Source: JAOBAU01 sp034667465 (lineage in GTDB: Bacteria; Acidobacteriota; Thermoanaerobaculia; Gp7-AA8). From it: DNA of 64,000 nucleotides. The notes beneath the pieces were generated by a model, which did not search any database, was not told where the DNA came from, and saw nothing but the letters and a program-made list of their open reading frames with translations. How positions within the stretch are numbered: the first letter of the stretch is position 1; each line of letters opens with the position of its first letter. Position numbers and translations under genes: made by a program. Shown in pieces: positions 1-8,216 of the stretch. The stretch covers positions 124,001-188,000 of the forward strand of contig JAXDJV010000027.1 of the NCBI GenBank assembly GCA_034667465.1. The letters are read 5' to 3'.

Positions 1-1588
1 GGAAGAGTCCGTAACCATTGCTCTCGCTCACGCCGCGCACGCGACGGTTGCCCGCCCACTTCGACGACACCTGAATCGTCCAGGTGTACGGCTGATCCTC
101 CGCAAGCAACGCATGCAGCTCGCGATAGATCGCCTGCCGTTTGCCGTGATCGAGCTCGCGGCGTCCGGCTTCGATCAGACGATCGGCCTGCGGATTCGCG
201 TAGTAGATGAAGTTCTGTCCGTGCGGCGGGAACTGCGACGAGTGAAAGATGTTGTACGGATCGGGATCGGGATCCTGGTCCCATCCGAGATACGCCGACT
301 GATAGTTGCCGGCCAGCACGCGCTGGATCAGCACCGAAGGATCGAGAGGAAGGATGTTCAGCTGGACGCCGATCTTCTTCAGCTCCGACTGAAAGAGTTG
401 CGCGAAGGTCATCGTCGGCCCGCTGCCGGCGATGACGAGCATCTCCAGGCGCAGCGGCTTTTTCGCTTTGTCGAGGATGCCGTCGCCGTCAGTGTCGAGC
501 CAGCCGAGCGAGTTCAGAATCCGTCTCGCCTCAATTGGATTGAACTCGATCACCGGCACCTCGGGGTTGTACGCCCACGAGTCGGGAGTGAACGGTCCGG
601 TCATCGCGCGCGCGGTGCCGTGATAGAGATTGTTGATCAGCGATTTCAGATCGACGCACATCGAAAGCGCGCGGCGCACGCGTTTGTCGCCGACGATCGG
701 ATCGCGTCCGTTCCAGGGGATGTAGTTGTAGCTGAGCGTATAGAAGCGCTTGAAATCGAGCGTCTTCTTCATCTGGACGTTGTTGCTCTCGTTCAGCCAG
801 ACGTCCGAGCTGACGGTGGTCTCATCGAGGTCGCCCTTCTGCAGCGCGTTCCATGCCGTGGCGTTCTCGACGACGACTTTGAAGAGGACTTCTTTGATGT
901 ACGGCTTCTTCGCCCAGTAATCGTCGCGACGCTCCAGCAGCACTTCTTTGCCCGGCACACGGCGCACGAGGCGATACGGGCCGCTGCCGATCGCACGGGT
1001 GATGAAGTCGTTCCGGAAGTCGCCCTTCGAATAGACGTGCTCCGGGACGATGAGCAGTTCGTTGAATTTCGAGAGCTGCGAGGCGAAGACTTCGTTGAAG
1101 CCGATGGCGACCGTGTGATCGTCGATCGCTTTCGTCGTCGCAAGGTCGAGCTTCTCGAAGCCGCCGGCGATCTGCGGCGCTTCCGTTTTCGGATCGACGA
1201 GCTTGCGCAGTGTGAAGACGACGTCGCTGGCGCGCAGCGGAACGCCGTCGGAGAAAGTCGCCTTCGGATTGAGGTGGAAGGTGTAGAGCTTGCCGTCCGG
1301 CGAGATCTCCCACTTCTCGGCGAGTCCCGCCGTCGCCTGCAGGTTCGCGTCGATGTAGATGAGCGGATTGAAGATGTAGTTCTCGACGAGGCGGTCGTAG
1401 CGGCTCGTGGCGAGCACGGGATTGAGCGTGGCGACGTCGCTGTCGAGCCGCCGCAGGAGCGTGCCGCCGTCCTGCGGCATGTTCTCATCGACCGCCGTGT
1501 CGGTCGCGGCGCGCTGCACCGGATGTTCCTTTCCCGGCGCACAGGCGAGCGCCAGGAACAGGATCAACGGTGAGAGGGACCGCTTCAC
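1..1588 (-). CDS. Peptide/nickel-type ABC transporter substrate-binding lipoprotein (family 5), 3' end outside the window
   Basis: Extracytoplasmic solute-binding protein of the DppA/OppA class, expected to capture oligopeptides for an ABC importer. The frame is open from a GTG at 1588 down to base 1 (529 codons), so the C-terminus is missing. It starts MKRSLSPLILFLALAC, a short hydrophobic segment ending in Cys that looks like a lipoprotein signal. Family hallmarks are 'GGTLLRRLDSDVATLNPV' near residue 40, 'PDGKLYTFHLNPKATFSDG' (the F5 signature F.L...FSDG) near 95, and a late 'WAGNRRVRGV' segment. GTG was chosen because no in-frame ATG precedes the signal-like segment. DppD and DppF ATPases lie 10 kb upstream on the same strand; no permeases are seen. 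Long open frames on the plus strand here are codon-bias shadows. Substrate is inferred from family only. Confidence 0.85.
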   Translation of the reverse strand, partial: MKRSLSPLILFLALACAPGKEHPVQRAATDTAVDENMPQDGGTLLRRLDSDVATLNPVLATSRYDRLVENYIFNPLIYIDANLQATAGLAEKWEISPDGKLYTFHLNPKATFSDGVPLRASDVVFTLRKLVDPKTEAPQIAGGFEKLDLATTKAIDDHTVAIGFNEVFASQLSKFNELLIVPEHVYSKGDFRNDFITRAIGSGPYRLVRRVPGKEVLLERRDDYWAKKPYIKEVLFKVVVENATAWNALQKGDLDETTVSSDVWLNESNNVQMKKTLDFKRFYTLSYNYIPWNGRDPIVGDKRVRRALSMCVDLKSLINNLYHGTARAMTGPFTPDSWAYNPEVPVIEFNPIEARRILNSLGWLDTDGDGILDKAKKPLRLEMLVIAGSGPTMTFAQLFQSELKKIGVQLNILPLDPSVLIQRVLAGNYQSAYLGWDQDPDPDPYNIFHSSQFPPHGQNFIYYANPQADRLIEAGRRELDHGKRQAIYRELHALLAEDQPYTWTIQVSSKWAGNRRVRGVSESNGYGLF

Positions 1589-1601
1589 TGCATCAAGTCT
1601 A

Positions 1602-3749
1602 TCAGGGTAACGTGACCGACTCCGTGGCGACGTTGTAGAAGGCGTCGGTGGCGCGGACGATTACGAATTTTCCCTCGACGGCGCTGCGGCGGATGCGATA
1701 CGTCTCGTCGCCGGAGTCGGCGATGCCGTCGGCCGGCGTCAGCCGGAGCCACTTCTGCGCGTCGGCCGAGTACTCGACTTTGCCGACGGTCGAGGGCTTG
1801 TCGGTGATGTGGACGACGACGTCTTCACCCTGAGTCGTGAACGTAATCACCGGTGGAGTGTTGTCGATCTGGAACTCGATCCCTTCCTTCACATCGCTCA
1901 GCGCTCCGTCCGGGTTGTCGCCGCCGTCAGTGGCGACGAGGCGCAGTTGATAGACGCCGTCGGGAAGCTGCGAGGTGTCGAAGTTGAGCGAGCTCTCGTC
2001 GAGGTTGTCGCGCAGGCGAAGCCACTTCTCGCTCCCCTTCCGGCGGAAGGAAAGCGCGTAACGGATGGAGTCGCCGTTGTCGTCGTGGCCGCGCCAGCTG
2101 ATCGTTCGATAGCCTTTGCGGAAGACTTTCTTTCCCTGCTCGTTCTTGTCGCGCGGCGTGTCGAGGCTCGAGAAGATTCCGTACTCGTCGGGATTGGTCG
2201 CTTCGACGACCTGCGGCGACGCCGGATAGCTGCCGGTGATGTAGACGACGGCCGGATCCTGGACGGAAACGCTGTCGATGACCGGCGCGACGTTGCGATT
2301 CACGAAGGCGACGGTGACGTCATCGATGATGGTGTCGGCCGACGGTTTCGGCAGCGTGACGCGCCACTGCAGATAGCGCCCGGACGGCGCATCGATCGCT
2401 CCGTCGGCTGCAGCAACCGGCGCGCTCCACGGACTCCACGTCGCGTCGGGGGTGCGCGTGTTGCCGGAGCGGAATGCGATGGCGACGCGGCCGTCGGAAA
2501 CCTGGCGGCCTTCGATGTGGAAGTGGCCGAAACGTGAGAAGCGCTCGACGTCTTTGGCGACGCTGCGAAACTCCGCCTTCGCGGTCGGCGTGTTCTCGAG
2601 TCGATAGACGGCGCCGCTGTTCGTGGTCGTCACGACCGTCTGGCCGCCGTCGGTCGAAATGGAAACTATCTGTTTTTCCGGAACGGCGGCGAGGAGCGAA
2701 ACCTCTCCTTCCTTCATCGAATAGATGCGGCCCTGTGGGCCGGTGGAAAGGAGGATCGTGCCGTTCGCACCGCCGGCGATGGCGTAAATCATCTCGCGTT
2801 CGAACTTCCGCGCGATCTCGACGAAGCCGTCGGGATTGATCTTGTAGATCTCGCCGCTGCCGGCCTGCGACGTGTTCGCCGAGTCATCAAAGGAGAAACT
2901 GACTTCGACCGACGGCGTCGACTCTTCTTTCTTCGCTTCGCCGCCGGTGCTGGTCGTCGTCGTTGCCGTGGTCTTCGCCGCCGCTTTCGCGGGAGCGCTC
3001 GACGGCAGCGTGTTGCTGACCGCGGCCGCCCATCCAACGTTGTTCGCGTCGACGTAGATCGCGGAGATCTCGTTCAGCGCCGAGTCGTACAACGCGTGCG
3101 CGGAGCCATCGGCGCGCACTTCATAGATGCGACCTTTCGCGGAACCGCCGGCGAGCAGCGTGCCGTCGTGCCGCGGCGCCAGCGAGCGGATGTGCGTCTC
3201 GGGCGAGTCGAACCAGACCTTTCCTTCGCCCTTCGCGTTGACGCGGAAGAGTTTTCCGTCGACGCCGGTGCCGATCGCGAGATCGCCGTTGTCGAGGAAG
3301 GTCAGCGCCCAGATGTAGGCCTGCTTCGGATCGAAGAAGACGGTCGCCTTCCCGCTCTCGCCGTCGACGCGATAGACCTTCCCATTCGGCGACGTCCCGA
3401 CGTAAAGCGCGCCATCGTGATACGCGACCGCATAAATCTCCGGCTCCGGCGCCGTGTAAATCGACTTCAGCTCGGTCCCGCGCAGCCGATAAACCTTGCC
3501 GTCGTTCCCCGTCCCGAAGAACCGATCGCCATTCGGCGCCGAAACCTGCGCCAGCACGAACGGATCGGTAAACGAAGCGAGCTTCTTCAGCGAAGGCCCG
3601 GTAGTCAGCTCACCGTTGGAAGTAACGGCAAACCCTTCGAGCTCCCCGCCAAGAAAATCCTCGACGGTACGAACGCGCCAGAATTGGGGTGCCACGGCGA
3701 AGAGAGGGGACGTAAAGAGGCAGATCAGCAGCGCTGCACGGATGCGCAT
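1602..3749 (-). CDS. Secreted beta-propeller protein with a C-terminal Fn3-like domain
   Basis: Predicted secreted protein of 715 aa with no assigned enzymatic role. Signal peptide MRIRAALLICLFTSPLFA is followed by propeller-like blades of the type 'DGKVYRL', 'NGKVYRV', 'DGKLFRV', 'KGRIYEV' at about 40-residue spacing through roughly residue 220. A low-complexity Ala/Thr linker near 250-300 and more blades follow, then a C-terminal part ('DDNGDSIRYALSFRRKG', 'LPDGVYQLRLVATDGG') resembling an Ig/Fn3 domain. The start at 3749 is favoured by GGAAGG seven bases upstream; a longer reading would run into the heptamer repeat at 3763-3837. It lies 13 bp upstream of the solute-binding gene and downstream of the S55 peptidase gene, codirectional with both. 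A role in binding or surface assembly is only inferred. Confidence 0.72.
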   Translation of the reverse strand: MRIRAALLICLFTSPLFAVAPQFWRVRTVEDFLGGELEGFAVTSNGELTTGPSLKKLASFTDPFVLAQVSAPNGDRFFGTGNDGKVYRLRGTELKSIYTAPEPEIYAVAYHDGALYVGTSPNGKVYRVDGESGKATVFFDPKQAYIWALTFLDNGDLAIGTGVDGKLFRVNAKGEGKVWFDSPETHIRSLAPRHDGTLLAGGSAKGRIYEVRADGSAHALYDSALNEISAIYVDANNVGWAAAVSNTLPSSAPAKAAAKTTATTTTSTGGEAKKEESTPSVEVSFSFDDSANTSQAGSGEIYKINPDGFVEIARKFEREMIYAIAGGANGTILLSTGPQGRIYSMKEGEVSLLAAVPEKQIVSISTDGGQTVVTTTNSGAVYRLENTPTAKAEFRSVAKDVERFSRFGHFHIEGRQVSDGRVAIAFRSGNTRTPDATWSPWSAPVAAADGAIDAPSGRYLQWRVTLPKPSADTIIDDVTVAFVNRNVAPVIDSVSVQDPAVVYITGSYPASPQVVEATNPDEYGIFSSLDTPRDKNEQGKKVFRKGYRTISWRGHDDNGDSIRYALSFRRKGSEKWLRLRDNLDESSLNFDTSQLPDGVYQLRLVATDGGDNPDGALSDVKEGIEFQIDNTPPVITFTTQGEDVVVHITDKPSTVGKVEYSADAQKWLRLTPADGIADSGDETYRIRRSAVEGKFVIVRATDAFYNVATESVTLP

Positions 3750-3762
3750 TAACACCTTCCGA

Positions 3763-3837
3763 GGCATGGGGTATGAGGCATGAGGGCATGAGTTGGAGCT
3801 CTCATACCTCATGCCTCATACCTCGTTACTCATGCCT
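3763..3837. repeat. Inverted heptamer-repeat element, no cargo
   Basis: The left arm has heptamers GGCATGG, GGTATGA, GGCATGA and GGGCATGA. The right arm is the inverted set TCATACC, TCATGCC, TCATACC, TCGTTAC, TCATGCC, with only about 10 bases between arms. It lies 7 bp past the S55 peptidase stop and directly before the Shine-Dalgarno of the propeller gene. The same heptamers bound the element at 7021-7514 and recur at 55484-55563. Confidence 0.85.
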
Positions 3838-3844
3838 GTCGTAT

Positions 3845-5719
3845 TTAGATTTGCGGACGTATGTCCAGGTCGATTTTCACGGCGCCGTCGACGATGTAGC
3901 CGAGGGGGCGGGTGAGGTGTTCGGATGCGTGGTATTTCACCGGCGCCTGTGCGCCGTTCGATGTGTCGTTGTTGACGACCGCCCGGATTGAGGGCGGGAG
4001 GTTCGGGAGATAGACGCCGGCGGTGACTGCGCCTTCGGACGAAGAATAGAGTCCGACGGTGAGATCGGTCGAAGGACGCAAACGTTCCAGCACGCCGATC
4101 ACCTGTTCGAGGGTGCGCGGATCGGGCGGGACGAGCGAGAAGTCGACGGAGTTGATCATCGAGCCGCTGCCGATGATGAGGTACGCGGCGCCCGGCGTCT
4201 GATCGTCGGGGATCTTCACGTCGAACGTCTCGACGAACGGCTCGCCGCGGAACGGCTTGAGAACGGTGCGAATCTTCACGGTGTCGCCGGGATTGAGGCG
4301 GCGCTTGTCGGACGAAACGAGCGATGCCTCGAGGAGCTTCGCGGTCTTCAGCTGATCGTCGTGACGGAGATGAATCTTCACGCTCTCGATCGTCGCGTCG
4401 CGAAACTCATTCGACATCACGTACGCGGAGATCACGGCGAGATACGCCGGAATGGCCTGCCGCGCCTGCGCGCCTGCCCATCCTTCGCGAAGGTGAATCG
4501 GCTCGAAGCCCTTCACTTTGATCTCGGAATCGAGCACGACGGTCCGCTCGCCCGCGGCACGCTGTCCGCTGGCGACGACCGTGTCGGCCGCCATCGCGAG
4601 GATCAGCGGCGAAAGCTGCGGATGGCGAATCATGTTGACGTGATAGTTCTTCGCCGGTCCGGCACCTTCAACGGTGAGCTCGACCGGAATCGTGTCGGCC
4701 GACGCGCCGACTTCACCCATGATTCCGACGGAGCGATCCTGGCGCAGTGCGCCGACCACCGAGCCGGTGTTGGCGAACTTGAATGAGGACGCGAGGTTCG
4801 GCAGGACCGTGACGATCTCCGACTTCGCCATCGGGAAGCTGATCTCGCCCATGTCGAGGAACGGATGTCCGAATGCGTAGATGCGGTTGCCGTCGGTGTA
4901 GGTCACGGTGCCGGTCGCGGCGATGGTGAAGTCGCCGTTGAGGAGCACGGCGCCGACCGCGTCGCCGGGAACGAACGGCTTCTTCAGATCGGCGTCCGGC
5001 GTCACTTTCGCGCTGCCGGATGAGGCGCCGCTCGGCACGGCCATGAAGCCGAGCGGTTCGAAGTATTTGCCGAAGCGCGCGACGGTTTCGGGCGAGAAGC
5101 TGGAAAGCGAAAGCGGCACGGCGATCGGACGCGCGCCGCCGAATTCAGTCGAGATCGGAGTGGCGCCATTGGCGCTCGTCATCTTCTCGAACAGCTCGCT
5201 GGTCTTGTGATTGGTGATTGCGTTGAGGAATTCGGCGCCGGTCATTCGCGGCGTCGCGGCGGTGTACATCGACGCCTTGCCGCCGGTCGCGTCGGCGATC
5301 TTCAGCATCTCATCGATCGGCGTGATGCCGGCGATCGGCTCTTTCGAAAACTGCCACGAATACGAGAGCGCGCCGATGACTTTGTCGTCGATGTAAATTG
5401 GCGAGCCACTCATGCCGGCGATGACGCCCGCACGTCGAATGACGGGACCGTCGACGCGCGCAAGGATGAGGTCCTGACCGGGGCCGATGTTGTTCAGCAC
5501 GCCGAGGATCTCGACTTCGAAGCGCTCGAGCTTCGTCCCTTCGAAGACGGTCGTGCCGTAACCCTTCATCCCTTTCTTCACCTGGGAGAGAGGCATGGTC
5601 GCGGCTGAGGCGAGCGCAGCCGTTAGCGACAAAGCGAGAACGAAGAGGACACGCAGATTTCGCTGTGAGGTATGCACGCTCGATCCAACACGGCGCTTCA
5701 TGAAGGCATTTCGAATCAT
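3845..5719 (-). CDS. SpoIVB-type serine peptidase (S55 family) domain protein
   Basis: Predicted exported serine peptidase of 624 aa. After a basic N-terminus and hydrophobic segment (about residues 22-40) comes the S55 domain: 'KKGMKGYGTTVFEG' near 48, 'GPGQDLILARVDGPVI' near 80, and the nucleophile motif 'GMSGSPIYIDD' near 103. In SpoIVB the serine of GMSGSP is catalytic and the same motif is intact here. 'GNRIYAFGHPFLDMG' near 280 supplies the conserved GHP. The C-terminal 200 residues look beta-rich and are not assigned. In Firmicutes SpoIVB activates sigma-K during sporulation; nothing here suggests sporulation, so the substrate is unknown. It follows the efflux permease gene on the same strand by 72 bp. 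The first ATG was kept; ATG at 5701 is an alternative. Confidence 0.8.
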   Translation of the reverse strand: MIRNAFMKRRVGSSVHTSQRNLRVLFVLALSLTAALASAATMPLSQVKKGMKGYGTTVFEGTKLERFEVEILGVLNNIGPGQDLILARVDGPVIRRAGVIAGMSGSPIYIDDKVIGALSYSWQFSKEPIAGITPIDEMLKIADATGGKASMYTAATPRMTGAEFLNAITNHKTSELFEKMTSANGATPISTEFGGARPIAVPLSLSSFSPETVARFGKYFEPLGFMAVPSGASSGSAKVTPDADLKKPFVPGDAVGAVLLNGDFTIAATGTVTYTDGNRIYAFGHPFLDMGEISFPMAKSEIVTVLPNLASSFKFANTGSVVGALRQDRSVGIMGEVGASADTIPVELTVEGAGPAKNYHVNMIRHPQLSPLILAMAADTVVASGQRAAGERTVVLDSEIKVKGFEPIHLREGWAGAQARQAIPAYLAVISAYVMSNEFRDATIESVKIHLRHDDQLKTAKLLEASLVSSDKRRLNPGDTVKIRTVLKPFRGEPFVETFDVKIPDDQTPGAAYLIIGSGSMINSVDFSLVPPDPRTLEQVIGVLERLRPSTDLTVGLYSSSEGAVTAGVYLPNLPPSIRAVVNNDTSNGAQAPVKYHASEHLTRPLGYIVDGAVKIDLDIRPQI

Positions 5720-5791
5720 TGACAGGGCTCAAATTCCCGAGCGCGTAGTGTGCACGAGGCGGGCTCGTGTGGTTGTCACATCCGCGGAACG

Positions 5792-7012
5792 TTACTCATA
5801 GCGAAGTGCTTCGATCGGATTGAGCTTCGACGCTTTCGCAGCCGGGAGAATGCCGAAGATGACTCCGAGAACAGAGCAGAAACCGACCGCGATCAGGACC
5901 GCCCAGATCGGGGTGTGCACCGGCGGCAATTCGAAGAATCGTTTCAGCGCCAGTCGCGCGATGTTGGCGAGCAGGTAGCCGCCGATGATCCCGACGATCC
6001 CGCCAAGCGCGGAAAGTGCGATCGCTTCGATGAGGAACTGCAGCAACACGTCGCGGCGCCGCGCACCCATCGATTTGCGAATGCCGATCTCGCGCGTCCG
6101 TTCCGTGACGGAGACGAGCATGATGTTCATGATCCCGATGCCGCCGACGAGCAGCGCGACGCCGACGACCGCGGCGAGCACGCCCGAAGTCGTCATCAGC
6201 ACGGTCGAGATCGTCTTCATCAGCTCTTCCTGCGTCGTGATCTGAAAGTCGTCGGCCTGATCTTTTTTCAGATGATGGCGCGCGCGAAGGATCTCGCGAA
6301 CCTGGTCTTTGGCGAGATCGATGTCGTCACGATTGTGCGTCTGCAGCAGCAACGGCAACCGCTGCATTCGATCGGTTCCGTAAATTGCCGCGGCCGTCGC
6401 AAACGGGATGTAGATGACGTCGTCCGGATCGTTCCCAATCGACCCTCCCCGCTTCTCCATCTGCCCGACGACAGTGAAGGTCGTCCCGTCAATCTGAATC
6501 ATCGGCGCCCCACCCTGCGGCAACCGCAACACCCTCGCCACCTCGGCGCCCACAACACAAACCCGCTTCTTCGTCTCTTCATCGAGCGGCGTAAAGAACC
6601 GCCCATGCCCGACCCACTGATTGACCACTTCCTGGTAACTCTGACTGACGCCAAAGAGAGAAGTGTCGTGGTGCACGTCGCCGTACTTGAGCGAGCCGTT
6701 GGAGATGAATAGCGGAGTGAACTCCTTCACCGCCGTCGCCCCCCGCCGAACAGCAACCGCATCGTCGTAAGTCAGCGTAGGCGCCGCAATAAACGGATTC
6801 CGCTGCGAAGCAGAAAAGTCAGGAATGACGCGGATGAAGGTAGAGCCAACGTTTTCAAGCTGCTGCGAGATTTGGTACTGCAGACCCTGGACGAGCGAAA
6901 CAACCGCGATGACGGCGGCTACGCCGACCATTACGCCTAAAACCGTCAGGGTGCTTCGCAGTTTGTTCGCGAAGATGGCTCGGAGTGCGATCTTTAGGTT
7001 TTCTGCGAACAT
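5792..7012 (-). CDS. macB: MacB-like ABC transporter permease (MacB_PCD/FtsX)
   Basis: Membrane subunit of a MacAB/LolCDE-type mechanotransmission transporter, 406 aa. It has the MacB N-terminus (ALRAIFANKLRSTLTVLGV, then a membrane helix at about 18-42), a large periplasmic domain to about 275, and three C-terminal helices of the FtsX domain with 'GGIGIMNIMLVSVTERTREIG' and 'RKSMGARRRDVLLQFLIEA'. It ends 'ALRYE', as many family members do. The ATPase is a separate gene at 7515-8216, so this is a split system. Between them lies a 494-bp heptamer-bounded element whose edge is only 8 bases before this ATG, and no Shine-Dalgarno is visible in those bases. The substrate is not predictable from sequence. 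Confidence 0.9.
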   Translation of the reverse strand: MFAENLKIALRAIFANKLRSTLTVLGVMVGVAAVIAVVSLVQGLQYQISQQLENVGSTFIRVIPDFSASQRNPFIAAPTLTYDDAVAVRRGATAVKEFTPLFISNGSLKYGDVHHDTSLFGVSQSYQEVVNQWVGHGRFFTPLDEETKKRVCVVGAEVARVLRLPQGGAPMIQIDGTTFTVVGQMEKRGGSIGNDPDDVIYIPFATAAAIYGTDRMQRLPLLLQTHNRDDIDLAKDQVREILRARHHLKKDQADDFQITTQEELMKTISTVLMTTSGVLAAVVGVALLVGGIGIMNIMLVSVTERTREIGIRKSMGARRRDVLLQFLIEAIALSALGGIVGIIGGYLLANIARLALKRFFELPPVHTPIWAVLIAVGFCSVLGVIFGILPAAKASKLNPIEALRYE

Positions 7013-7017
7013 CGGCG

Positions 7018-7428
7018 TCAGGTATGAGGCATGAGGGATGAGGTATGAGTAGGCGTGCGACGTTGACGTCCGACCACGGACCGCAGCTTGCCGATGATGA
7101 GTGCGAGTTCCTCCGCTCGGCGCAGGAGCGCTACTGCACGCTCATCGTCGATGCGATGGACTCGGCGACCGACCTGGATATGCGAACGAATTTCTGCGCA
7201 AGATGCTTTCGCGATCGACAGGAAGTGGTGGAACTGTGCTCGCGTTCCCCGCTCAAAGCCCTCGGCGATATTCGCCGGAACCGAAACCGCAGCTCGGCGA
7301 AGTTGATCGGAGAGAGCACGGTCGCTGATCAAAGGTTTGCAATCGGTCGCGGCGTAAACGGCCTGAGCGAGGTCGGCAGCTCGTTGCCACGCTACGAGAT
7401 CTTCGAATCGTGTGACCTTCGCAGGCAT
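7018..7428 (-). CDS. Four-helix-bundle protein of the 23S rRNA intervening-sequence (IVS) type
   Basis: Small helical protein of 136 aa in the family originally found inside 23S rRNA intervening sequences and related to Avd accessory proteins of diversity-generating retroelements. Diagnostic residues are 'RFEDLVAWQRA' at the start, 'LSDQLRRAAVSVPANIAEG' in the middle, then 'FHHFLSIAKASCAEIRSHI'. No biochemical role is firmly known; RNA or nucleic-acid binding has been proposed for relatives. The ATG at 7428 is chosen because the family begins just before FEDL; upstream in-frame codons reach into the terminal repeat. The last residues (…TSSLMPHT) are encoded by the other terminal repeat and the stop lies just outside it. 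The gene occupies the interval between ATPase and permease genes of one operon and reads the same way, so it is probably cotranscribed. It looks like cargo of the surrounding element. Confidence 0.88.
   Translation of the reverse strand: MPAKVTRFEDLVAWQRAADLAQAVYAATDCKPLISDRALSDQLRRAAVSVPANIAEGFERGTRAQFHHFLSIAKASCAEIRSHIQVGRRVHRIDDERAVALLRRAEELALIIGKLRSVVGRQRRTPTHTSSLMPHT
7021..7048 (+). repeat. Left terminal heptamer array (4 units) of the element
   Basis: Four direct heptamers of consensus GGNATGA. Each contains ATGA, a start codon overlapping a stop codon. The array encodes the C-terminal end of the four-helix-bundle protein on the opposite strand. Confidence 0.85.
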
Positions 7429-7486
7429 CGGTAGCAGTCTGACGCGCTGGGCCGGATAACCCAAATGTTCTACGACGCGTAGCGAC

Positions 7487-7514
7487 TCATACCTCATACC
7501 CCATGCCTCATGCC
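7487..7514 (-). repeat. Right terminal heptamer array (4 units) of the element
   Basis: Inverted partner of the array at 7021-7048: read on the minus strand it is GGCATGA, GGCATGG, GGTATGA, GGTATGA. It touches the stop codon of the ATPase gene. Confidence 0.85.
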
Positions 7515-8216
7515 TTAATCCGCAATCCGCCCATCCCGAATATGCACGACGCGCCGCGCTTCCTTAGCCACATCATCCTCATGCGTAACCATAATGATCG
7601 AGTTCCCGCGGGAACTCAGTTCGCGGAACAGATCCAGAATTTCGCGTCCGGTTTGTGAGTCCAGGTTTCCGGTTGGTTCGTCGGCGAGGAGCAGCGACGG
7701 TTTGTTCACCAGCGCGCGTGCGATCGCTACGCGTTGACGCTGACCGCCTGACAGTTCGTTTGGCTGGTGGTTCATTCGATCGCCGAGTCCGACGGCGGCC
7801 AGCGCTTCCTCGGCCATCTGGCGGCGTTCGGCGCGCGGGATTTTGGCGTAGATCAGCGGGAGCTCGACGTTCTGCAGTGCTGTGGTCCTGGCGAGGAGGT
7901 TGAACGTCTGGAAGACGAAGCCGATCTTCTTGTTGCGGACGGCGGCGAGCTCGTCGTCGTTCATCGTTTCGACGGCGATTCCATCCAGGAAGTAGCGGCC
8001 GGCGCTCGGGGTGTCGAGACAGCCGATGATGTTCATCAGCGTCGATTTGCCGGAGCCCGAAGGTCCCATGATCGCGACGTACTCGCCCGGATCGATGGTC
8101 AGGTTCACGCCGCGCAGCGCGTAGATCTCCTGCGGTCCGAGCTGGTAAACGCGCGTCAGCTCATGCATCTCGATGAGGTGCGCTGCGGCGTGCTGTTCGA
8201 CGGGGATCGCGCTCAT
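7515..8216 (-). CDS. MacB/LolD-type ABC transporter ATP-binding protein
   Basis: Cytoplasmic ATPase subunit of the efflux system, 233 aa, normal for the LolD/MacB-NBD class. Walker A 'GPSGSGKST' near 52, Q-loop 'GFVFQTFNLLARTTALQNVELPL' near 95, signature 'LSGGQRQRVAIARALVNKP' near 153, Walker B 'LLLADEPTGNLD' and the H-loop 'MVTHEDD' near 212. Its ATG overlaps the stop of the adaptor gene by 4 bp, showing translational coupling. Downstream the operon is interrupted by the heptamer-bounded four-helix-bundle element before the permease gene. N-terminal residues 1-20 before 'MHELTRVYQLG' are less conserved, and a slightly later start is possible. Confidence 0.93.
   Translation of the reverse strand: MSAIPVEQHAAAHLIEMHELTRVYQLGPQEIYALRGVNLTIDPGEYVAIMGPSGSGKSTLMNIIGCLDTPSAGRYFLDGIAVETMNDDELAAVRNKKIGFVFQTFNLLARTTALQNVELPLIYAKIPRAERRQMAEEALAAVGLGDRMNHQPNELSGGQRQRVAIARALVNKPSLLLADEPTGNLDSQTGREILDLFRELSSRGNSIIMVTHEDDVAKEARRVVHIRDGRIAD

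Larger units (their letters stand above)
7021..7514 (-). mobile_element. Candidate heptamer-ended element carrying the four-helix-bundle gene
   Basis: A 494-bp segment with inverted ends, each of exactly four heptamers. Left end on the plus strand: GGTATGA, GGCATGA, GGGATGA, GGTATGA. Right end: TCATACC, TCATACC, CCATGCC, TCATGCC. The right edge abuts the last base of the ATPase stop codon; the left edge is 8 bp before the permease ATG. The only gene inside is the IVS-type protein. No transposase is encoded and no target duplication is evident. Mobility is inferred from the inverted ends, the cargo and cargo-less copies elsewhere in the window. Confidence 0.6.

Noticed and set aside
113..1573. 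Long plus-strand open frame opposite the solute-binding protein
   Set aside because: Arg/Asp/Val-rich composition without motifs. The minus-strand frame has clear family-5 binding-protein motifs, so this is an antisense shadow of high-GC codon use.
3845..5719. Evidence for sporulation from a SpoIVB-type protease
   Set aside because: No other sporulation gene is in the window and S55-domain proteins occur in non-sporulating bacteria.
7018..7428. Diversity-generating retroelement (Avd-like gene)
   Set aside because: No reverse transcriptase, template repeat or variable repeat is present nearby; the protein fits the IVS branch of the fold.
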